The position numbers were made by a program, and so were the translations under genes. Below the pieces are notes generated by a model. It was not told the DNA's origin and ran no database searches. It worked only from the letters and a program-made list of their open reading frames with translations. A stretch of DNA of 11,634 nucleotides from NCBI GenBank assembly GCA_021413665.1, contig JAIOPW010000084.1, positions 1 through 11,634 on the forward strand, given 5' to 3'. Position 1 is the stretch's first letter. Each line of letters starts with the position of its first letter. The stretch is from Rhodocyclales bacterium (GTDB taxonomy: Bacteria; Pseudomonadota; Gammaproteobacteria; Burkholderiales; Rhodocyclaceae). Shown here piece by piece: positions 1 through 4,660 of the stretch.

Positions 1-215
1 TGGCCGAGGACACCGATCTCGAACTCACCATCCGTACCCTCAATCCCGGTGTGCAGAAGTACACCTACAAGCGGGTCAAGGCCCATGTGTCTTCAGCCCT
101 GGACAAGTTCGCCGATCAGCTTCAGGTGCGCCTCGGACGCGGTCAACTGAGCAAGGCACGGTTCTCGATCAAGGTGATCGAGGAAATCCAGCGCTGCCCG
201 GCGAAATACCTTTAA
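1..215 (+). CDS. C-terminal fragment of an unidentified protein
   Basis: An open frame enters from the left edge (first full codon at 3) and ends at TAA 213-215, giving 70 residues. I do not recognise the family. The piece is basic and looks like a small alpha/beta end domain: a strand-like stretch (DLELTIRTL), an amphipathic helix-like stretch (KAHVSSALDKFADQL), a strand (QVRL), then a Lys/Arg-rich tail ending in CPAKYL. The order of elements loosely resembles the C-terminal lid of phenylacetate-CoA-ligase-type enzymes, but the usual glycine/lysine signature is absent, so that is only a guess. Codon use and GC content match the genes that follow. It lies 58 bp upstream of the UbiD-family gene on the same strand and could belong to the same operon, although a hairpin separates them. 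Confidence 0.6.
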   Translation, partial: AEDTDLELTIRTLNPGVQKYTYKRVKAHVSSALDKFADQLQVRLGRGQLSKARFSIKVIEEIQRCPAKYL

Positions 216-218
216 TCA

Positions 219-226
219 GGGAGGAG
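219..226 (+). promoter_or_regulatory. Strong Shine-Dalgarno-like sequence far from any start
   Basis: GGGAGGAG lies just after the stop of the first gene. The next usable start in the UbiD frame is ATG 274, 47 bp away, because TAG 247-249 blocks any upstream extension. A hairpin (233-260) occupies the space between. If the hairpin folds, the effective distance to ATG 274 falls to about 19 nt. No good ribosome site lies closer to 274. Confidence 0.4.
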
Positions 227-232
227 CGAAAG

Positions 233-266
233 CGGCGGTGGCGCCGTAGCGCCACCACCGACTTTT
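233..266 (+). promoter_or_regulatory. GC-rich hairpin ahead of the UbiD-family gene
   Basis: Bases 233-244 pair with 249-260 around the loop CGTA: an 8-bp perfect inner stem (GGTGGCGC/GCGCCACC), one C-A mismatch, then 3 more pairs. Four T residues follow at 263-266. It could be a weak intrinsic terminator for the upstream gene, an attenuator, or a structure that brings the upstream Shine-Dalgarno near ATG 274. The short T-run and the position only 8 bp before a start codon argue against a plain strong terminator. Confidence 0.45.
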
Positions 267-273
267 CCGGATC

Positions 274-1626
274 ATGAGCTACCCCGATCTGCGCACTTTC
301 CTCGCCGACCTCGGCGGCGATCTGCTGAACGTCAAACAGGCATTCGATCCGAAGCACGAAATGGCGGCGCTGTTGCGCGCCATGCCGGCCAACGGACCGG
401 CGGTGCTGTTCGAAAACGTTGTCGGCCATCCTGGCGCGCGGGTCGTCGGCAATCTGGTCGCCAGTCGCGGGCGCGTGGCAAAGGCGCTTGATACCAGCGA
501 AGCGGAACTGGCCGCGACCTACCTGCAACGCACACGGCAGGGGATCGCCCCGCGCCAGGCCGACGATGCCCCGGCGAAGGAAGTGCAGCATCTGGCGCCG
601 CTCGATCTCGGCAGCCTGCTGCCGGTGCTGACCCACTACGCCGGTGACGGCGGCCCTTTCGTCACGACCGGCGTAGTGCTCTGCACCGACCCGACGACCG
701 GCCGCCGCGGCATGGGCATCCATCGCATGATGGTCAAGGGCGGCACGCGCATGGGCATTCTGCTCGCCAACCCGCCGCTGTCTCAGTTTCATGCTGCCGC
801 CGAAGCCGCCGGCCGGCCGCTGGACATTGCCGTGGCACTGGGCGTCGAACCAGCGCTGCTGATCGCCGCGGTGGTCAAGACCGGTCCGCTGGGACCGGAC
901 AAGATGGACATCGCCGGCGCCTTGCGCCAGGCCCCGGTGGAGATGGTCCGTGCGGAAACCGTAGCGATCGATGTCCCGGCGCGTGCCGAGATCATCATCG
1001 AAGGCCGCATTCTGCCCGGCGTGCGCGAGCCGGAAGGCCCCTTCGGCGAAAACACCGGCTATTACTTTTCCAACATCAGCCCGGTGGTGGAAGTCACCGC
1101 CGTGACCCACCGCCGCGACTTCATCTACCCGGCCCTGTGTCCCTGGACCGCCGACGTCGACAGCCTGCTATCGCTGGCGGCAGGCACCGAACTGCTGGGG
1201 CAGTTGCGCACCCAGATGGCCGGCATCATCGATCTCGACCTGACCACCGGCACGTGCGGCTTCACCGCCGTCATCGCCCTGGCCAGGGCCAGGCCTACCG
1301 ACGTGCGGCGCCTGATCCATCTAGCTCTATCCATGGACAAACGCCTCAAACTGGTGACCGTGGTCGACGACGACGTCGACATCCGCGATCCGCGCGAAGT
1401 GTCCTGGGCGCTGGCGACACGCTTCCAGCCCGACCGCGACACCGTGATCCTCTCCGGCATGGAGGGCTATGTCATCGATCCCTCCTGCGGCGGCGGCACC
1501 GGCTCGCGCATGGGCATGGACGCCACGCGCGGCAGCGGCCCCGAGTTCGATAAGATCACGATTCCGGCTGCCGCGGTGGCCAAGGCCAGGACCTTCCTGG
1601 CCGAAACCGGTCTTGTGGCGGGATAG
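274..1626 (+). CDS. UbiD-family prenyl-FMN-dependent (de)carboxylase
   Basis: This 450-residue protein belongs to the UbiD family, whose members reversibly (de)carboxylate aromatic or alpha,beta-unsaturated acids using prenylated FMN. The signature EGPFGENTGYY is present, with the two acidic residues of the catalytic Glu/Arg network at E254 and E259 and the likely Arg at R151 (GMGIHR). The C-terminal GGGTGSRMGMDAT is also family-like. It is shorter than E. coli UbiD (about 490 residues). The Asn that precedes the catalytic Arg by five residues in UbiD/Fdc1, a Mn ligand, is Gly146 here, and no His lies between R151 and H173 where a second ligand is expected. The Glu of the third ligand region (E239/E243) is kept. 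UbiX follows after 48 bp. No Shine-Dalgarno lies close to ATG 274, but TAG 247 blocks a longer form and the N-terminus aligns with the family. The substrate is unknown; a ubiquinone-pathway role is less likely in this context. Confidence 0.9.
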   Translation: MSYPDLRTFLADLGGDLLNVKQAFDPKHEMAALLRAMPANGPAVLFENVVGHPGARVVGNLVASRGRVAKALDTSEAELAATYLQRTRQGIAPRQADDAPAKEVQHLAPLDLGSLLPVLTHYAGDGGPFVTTGVVLCTDPTTGRRGMGIHRMMVKGGTRMGILLANPPLSQFHAAAEAAGRPLDIAVALGVEPALLIAAVVKTGPLGPDKMDIAGALRQAPVEMVRAETVAIDVPARAEIIIEGRILPGVREPEGPFGENTGYYFSNISPVVEVTAVTHRRDFIYPALCPWTADVDSLLSLAAGTELLGQLRTQMAGIIDLDLTTGTCGFTAVIALARARPTDVRRLIHLALSMDKRLKLVTVVDDDVDIRDPREVSWALATRFQPDRDTVILSGMEGYVIDPSCGGGTGSRMGMDATRGSGPEFDKITIPAAAVAKARTFLAETGLVAG

Positions 1627-1674
1627 GCCATGCGTGCGCCTTCCCGCCACAAGCCCTCAAACGAGGAAAATAAA

Positions 1675-2268
1675 ATGAAGCTGGTAGTTGGAATTTCCGG
1701 GGCAAGCGGTGCGATTTACGGTCTGCGCATCCTCGAAGTGCTCAAGCAGGCGGGTGTGGAAACCCACCTCGTGATGTCGGACTCGGCCAAGCGCACCATC
1801 GTCTACGAGACCGACTACACGATAGACCAGGTCAAGAGCCTGGCCAGCTACGTGCACGACATCAACGACGTCGGCGCCTGCATTTCCTCGGGCTCGTTCA
1901 AGACTGCCGGCATGGTCATCGCGCCGTGCTCCATCAAGACGCTGTCGGCGCTGGCCAATTCCTTCAACACCAACCTGCTGATCCGCGCCGCCGACGTCTG
2001 TCTCAAGGAGCGCCGCAAGACGGTGCTGATGTTGCGCGAGACGCCCCTGCACCTTGGCCACCTGCGCCTGATGAGCCAGGTCACGGAAGCCGGCGCGGTG
2101 CTGGTGCCGCCACTGCCGGCCTTCTACCACCGGCCGAAAACGCTGGAGGACATCATTGACCAGTCGGTGAACAAGGCACTCGACCAGTTCGACCTCGGCG
2201 TCGAGCTCAACCTCTTCAAGCGCTGGACCGGCAATGAAGAGCGAGAAAAGGCCAAGTCCTCTTCGTGA
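1675..2268 (+). CDS. ubiX: UbiX-type flavin prenyltransferase (prenyl-FMN synthase)
   Basis: UbiX joins a dimethylallyl group to reduced FMN to make prenyl-FMN, the cofactor of UbiD enzymes. The 197-residue product is full length for the family (E. coli 189). Visible motifs are the N-terminal flavin loop GISGASGA (residues 6-13), APCSIKTLSALANS, the catalytic LRETPL with R121/E122 matching R139/E140 of Pseudomonas UbiX, and PAFYHRP with Y151 and R153 in the prenyl-phosphate site. ATG 1675 is chosen because GAGGA lies at 1663-1667 and the MKLVVGISGASGA start is typical. An in-frame ATG at 1630 has no ribosome site. The stop overlaps the next gene by 4 bp (GTGA), suggesting coupled translation. 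The pairing with a UbiD gene makes a dedicated cofactor-supply role likely. Confidence 0.95.
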   Translation: MKLVVGISGASGAIYGLRILEVLKQAGVETHLVMSDSAKRTIVYETDYTIDQVKSLASYVHDINDVGACISSGSFKTAGMVIAPCSIKTLSALANSFNTNLLIRAADVCLKERRKTVLMLRETPLHLGHLRLMSQVTEAGAVLVPPLPAFYHRPKTLEDIIDQSVNKALDQFDLGVELNLFKRWTGNEEREKAKSSS

Positions 2269-2666
2269 GCACCGGCACCATCACACTGGAGGGCCGGCTC
2301 TGTACCGGCCTCGGCGAGGGTGCCGGGTTCACATCGCTGACATGGGTAGCGCACCAGTTTCGTGACAAGCTGGGCTACAAGGTCCATCCCGGCACCCTGA
2401 ACCTGTGCCTGAGCGGTCGCGACTGGCTCGCCGCCCGCGATGCGATGCACGTGGCGGCGGGCATCGCCATCGAGCCACCACCGGGATTTTGCCCGGCCAA
2501 GTGCTTTACCGTATTGATTGAAGGCTGCGTCGAGGGCGCGGCGATCCTGCCCGAGGTCACCGACTACCCGGCCGACAAGCTGGAAATCGTCGCGCCGGTG
2601 GCCGTGCGGCAGGAACTGCATCTGACCGATGGCGACCGCGTCGCTTTCCAGTTGCAAATCGAATGA
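2265..2666 (+). CDS. ribK: Archaeal-type CTP-dependent riboflavin kinase (DUF120)
   Basis: The 133-residue product matches the DUF120/RibK family, known from archaea (Methanocaldococcus MJ0056, about 136 residues), which phosphorylates riboflavin to FMN using CTP. The landmarks are in family order: GLGEG at 15-19 near the N-terminus, PGTLNL with T44 and N46 (comparable to the Thr/Asn of the metal-nucleotide site), GAAILP, LEIVAP at 106-111, and LTDGD ending at D124. There is no DNA-binding N-terminal domain of the kind fused to DUF120 in some archaea. The start is GTG 2265, overlapping the ubiX stop as GTGA; the end overlaps the Nudix start as ATGA. Most bacteria make FMN with the unrelated ATP-dependent RibF, so this gene is unexpected. 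Its position directly after ubiX suggests local FMN supply for prenyl-FMN synthesis. Family assignment is firm; activity is inferred. Confidence 0.88.
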   Translation: MSTGTITLEGRLCTGLGEGAGFTSLTWVAHQFRDKLGYKVHPGTLNLCLSGRDWLAARDAMHVAAGIAIEPPPGFCPAKCFTVLIEGCVEGAAILPEVTDYPADKLEIVAPVAVRQELHLTDGDRVAFQLQIE

Positions 2667-3211
2667 ACGGCTACTGCAGCCGTTGTGCGGCGCCCATGGC
2701 TACCGCAATCCTCGGCGGCAAGGAACGCAACCAATGTCCCGACTGCGGGTTTGTTGCCTGGCGTAATCCGGCACCGGTAGGGCTTGCACTGATAGAGCAT
2801 GAAGGGAAACTGGTCCTGATCCGCCGCAACGAAGACCCGCTCGCCACATATTGGGCACCTCCGGCCGGATACGTCGAATGCGGCGAGTCGGTACCCGAGG
2901 CCGTGAAGCGTGAGGCACACGAGGAGTGCGGGCTGGATATCGTGCTCGACGGCCTGGTCGACGTCTGTTCGCAGGCCGACGTCGAAGTGTTGATCGTCGT
3001 CTATCGCGCCCACTCCATCGGCGGGATCCTGAAAGCTGGCGACGATGCCAGCGAAGTCGGCCTGTTTCGGCCTCAAGACCTTCCGGTCCAGGCGTATCCG
3101 GCCACAGGCACCGTCACCGATCAATGGTTTTACCGCGTCATCGAGGACACTATCGCGCGATGGCGCGATCGTGTCCAGGACAATTCAACCGTAAGGAGAA
3201 CAGAAAAATGA
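2663..3211 (+). CDS. Zinc-ribbon Nudix hydrolase
   Basis: The 182-residue product has an N-terminal zinc ribbon with C5/C8 and C25/C28, then a Nudix domain. The Nudix box spans residues 69-91 and fits GX5EX7REUXEEXGU exactly: G69, E75, R83, E84, E87, E88, G90. Nudix enzymes hydrolyse nucleoside diphosphates linked to another moiety and, in some cases, prenyl diphosphates. The ribbon-plus-Nudix layout recalls NADH pyrophosphatases but the protein is shorter, and I do not see the full NudC signature. MutT-like genes are also known beside UbiD/UbiX genes in the Thauera phenol cluster. The gene overlaps ribK and the split-barrel gene by 4 bp each, so it is very likely co-translated with them. I infer, without proof, that it may convert DMAPP to DMAP for UbiX. 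Housecleaning of flavin dinucleotides or NADH is the alternative. Confidence 0.9.
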   Translation: MNGYCSRCAAPMATAILGGKERNQCPDCGFVAWRNPAPVGLALIEHEGKLVLIRRNEDPLATYWAPPAGYVECGESVPEAVKREAHEECGLDIVLDGLVDVCSQADVEVLIVVYRAHSIGGILKAGDDASEVGLFRPQDLPVQAYPATGTVTDQWFYRVIEDTIARWRDRVQDNSTVRRTEK

Positions 3212-3669
3212 TAGGCAATATCACCCCCACCCTGCCCGATAAGCTCTACGGCTACCTGCGCCCCGGAGCTCCGGCCCTGATGCTCACCACCGGGGTCGAT
3301 GCTTACCCGACCTCGGCCTATACCTGGGTCGTCAGCCTCGATCACAAGCGCCTGCGCTTTGGCGTCGATGTCGGCGGCTCGGCCATGACGAATCTTGACC
3401 GCAGCGGCCAGGCTTCCCTGCAGATCATCGGCCCGGGTGACGTGAGCTATCTGGTCAAGGGAAGATCGCGGCGCATCAAGGAACGGATCGACGCGTCCGC
3501 ACCGGCGTCGATCATGTTGTACGAGATGGACGTCATGGGTGCCAAGGACCAATCGTGGACCGGCGTCAGCACAACAGCGCTGATGTATGAATGGCCGGCC
3601 GAGCAGCGTGAAGCGATGCTCAAGATGGAACAGGCGGTGTACGCCGAAATGCGCGACTTCGCTGCTTGA
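3208..3669 (+). CDS. PNPOx-like FMN-binding split-barrel protein
   Basis: The 153-residue product looks like a small member of the pyridoxamine-5'-phosphate-oxidase-like/flavin-reductase split-barrel superfamily. The N-terminal half reads as alternating strands: PALMLTTG, PTSAYTWVVSLD, LRFGVDVGGSAMTNLDRSG, QASLQIIG, then VSYLVKGRSRRIKE. This is the usual order in which the FMN phosphate is held by residues of the second and third strands. The C-terminal part is helical (EQREAMLKMEQAVYAEMRDF). ATG 3208 overlaps the Nudix stop as ATGA, and AAGGAG at 3193-3198 is well placed. No signal peptide or membrane segment is seen. In this operon it could reduce FMN for UbiX, carry or protect prenyl-FMN, or serve as a redox partner. 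Family placement is fairly secure from pattern; the role is inferred from neighbours. Confidence 0.75.
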   Translation: MIGNITPTLPDKLYGYLRPGAPALMLTTGVDAYPTSAYTWVVSLDHKRLRFGVDVGGSAMTNLDRSGQASLQIIGPGDVSYLVKGRSRRIKERIDASAPASIMLYEMDVMGAKDQSWTGVSTTALMYEWPAEQREAMLKMEQAVYAEMRDFAA

Positions 3670-3693
3670 GACCCATCAGGCGATGCCCATCGA

Positions 3694-4428
3694 ATGAACC
3701 GCCAGGCTCCTGCCGACACGGTGATCTATGCCGTCGGCGACATTCATGGCCGGCTGGATTTGCTGGAGCGGATTCACCGCAACATCGCCGACGATGCTCA
3801 GCGGCGTGCCTCGCGACACAAACGGGTGATCTATCTCGGCGACTACGTCAGCCGTGGCGAAAATTCACGAGCGGTGGTGGATCTGGTGTGCGCGTGGCTG
3901 CCGCCTGGCTTCGAGCGAGTCATGCTGAAGGGCAACCACGAAGACCTGCTGCTGCGATTCCTCGGCGGCGAGCTCGACGCGGGGCGTCACTGGTTCGACT
4001 ACGACGGCCTTGATGCACTTGCCGATTACGGCGTGGCCATTTCCGATCGCAAGCTTCGCGACGATGCCAGCGTGGAAGCGCTGCGAAAGCGCTTCGCGGC
4101 GGCGCTGCCACCTTCGCATCTTGAGTTCTTTCGCTCGCTGCGGGTAAGCCATCGCGCGGCCGACTACTTTTTTGTCCATGGCGGGGTACGTCCCGGCGTG
4201 CCACTTGAAATGCAGAACGATCGAGACTGTATGTGGATTCGCAAGTCCTTTCTCGACTCGGACGCCGAACACGGCGCCATTGTGGTGCACGGACACAGCA
4301 TCAGCGCACAGCCGGAGGTGCGGCATAACCGGATCGGCATCGATACCGGCGCTTACCGCAGCGGCGTCCTCACCTGCCTGGTGCTGGATGGCGAGGGCCT
4401 TTCATTCCTTCAAACCGAACGTCTCTGA
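3694..4428 (+). CDS. PPP-family metallophosphatase (Ser/Thr phosphatase-like)
   Basis: All five metal-site motifs of the PPP phosphoesterase family appear in order in this 244-residue soluble protein: GDIHGR (15-20), GDYVSRG (49-55), GNHE (80-83), HGG (162-164) and HGHS (199-202). Such enzymes hold two metals and cleave phosphate monoesters; bacterial relatives include PrpA/PrpB-type protein phosphatases. One oddity is the second motif, usually GDxxDRG: the second Asp is Ser53 here, while the metal-bridging D50 is kept. The gene starts 24 bp after the split-barrel gene with a poor ribosome site, so it is probably the last gene of the operon, followed by a new promoter. Its target is unknown. 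It could act on a phosphoprotein or on a small phosphate ester of the pathway; nothing in the sequence decides. Confidence 0.9.
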   Translation: MNRQAPADTVIYAVGDIHGRLDLLERIHRNIADDAQRRASRHKRVIYLGDYVSRGENSRAVVDLVCAWLPPGFERVMLKGNHEDLLLRFLGGELDAGRHWFDYDGLDALADYGVAISDRKLRDDASVEALRKRFAAALPPSHLEFFRSLRVSHRAADYFFVHGGVRPGVPLEMQNDRDCMWIRKSFLDSDAEHGAIVVHGHSISAQPEVRHNRIGIDTGAYRSGVLTCLVLDGEGLSFLQTERL

Positions 4429-4537
4429 CTGGCTCGGGACAAGCGTCGGTGCTTGCCGGCCCGCGAAGCGAAATTCCCGGCAGACAGAGTCAGCCATGGC
4501 GATCTGCATCAGGGTTTTATGATGGACAACAAATGAT

Positions 4538-4566
4538 TTGACTTCCACCTTTTTTACATTTATTCT
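4538..4566 (+). promoter_or_regulatory. Sigma-70-type promoter for the kor-fdx-aor operon
   Basis: TTGACT (4538-4543, 5 of 6 to consensus) and TATTCT (4561-4566, 4 of 6) are separated by exactly 17 bp. The spacer is AT-rich in a high-GC window. Transcription would start near 4573, giving a leader of about 88 nt before GTG 4661. It is the only clear promoter in the window and lies in the longest gene-free gap (4429-4660). Confidence 0.7.
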
Positions 4567-4583
4567 CTGTCATCAGTAGGGTT

Positions 4584-4612
4584 ATTTAGCCTTGATTCAT
4601 TTAGGGCTAAAT
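4584..4612 (+). promoter_or_regulatory. Nested palindromes in the kor leader (possible operator)
   Basis: ATTTAGGGCTAAAT (4599-4612) is a palindrome with 6-bp arms and a 2-bp centre. The right arm extended (GGCTAAAT, 4605-4612) is also an exact inverted match of ATTTAGCC at 4584-4591. The three half-sites lie roughly +11 to +40 relative to the predicted start of transcription, a position suited to a repressor operator or to two alternative RNA hairpins. The regulator is unknown. Confidence 0.45.
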
Positions 4613-4646
4613 CAACAGCACATGACGCGGAACCGCGGCGAAAATT

Positions 4647-4654
4647 GGAGGAGG
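4647..4654 (+). promoter_or_regulatory. Shine-Dalgarno deciding the korA start
   Basis: GGAGGAGG ends 6 bp before GTG 4661. Two longer in-frame starts, TTG 4592 and ATG 4622, lack a ribosome site and add a basic tail not typical of the family. TTG 4592 also lies inside the leader palindromes. The GTG is therefore preferred. Confidence 0.8.
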
Positions 4655-4660
4655 AAATTC

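Noticed and set aside
238..249. Three-codon leader frame GTG-GCG-CCG-TAG after the orphan Shine-Dalgarno
   Set aside because: Too short to support and buried in the hairpin. It is possible as an upstream frame but no evidence favours it.
1630..1674. Longer UbiX starting at ATG 1630
   Set aside because: No ribosome site, and the extra 15 residues precede a canonical UbiX start with GAGGA ahead of ATG 1675.
274..4428. Phenylphosphate carboxylase (ppc/pps) phenol cluster
   Set aside because: Only one UbiD-type subunit is visible, with no phenylphosphate synthase and no HAD-type delta subunit. The Nudix and UbiX genes recall that cluster but are not enough.
4430..4444. Sigma-54-like GG-N10-GC pattern after the phosphatase gene
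   Set aside because: The -12 element would be AAGC instead of TTGC, and a much better sigma-70 promoter lies downstream.
4454..4482. Possible terminator hairpin (TGCCGG/CCGGCA) after the phosphatase gene
   Set aside because: Only 6 bp with a 17-base loop and no T-run after it.
4592..4615. FNR-like half-sites TTGAT and ATCAA in the kor leader
   Set aside because: They are 14 bases apart, whereas an FNR dimer site needs 4.
4592..4660. Longer korA starting at TTG 4592 or ATG 4622
   Set aside because: Neither has a ribosome site and the extra residues are not family-like. GTG 4661 has GGAGGAGG six bases before it.
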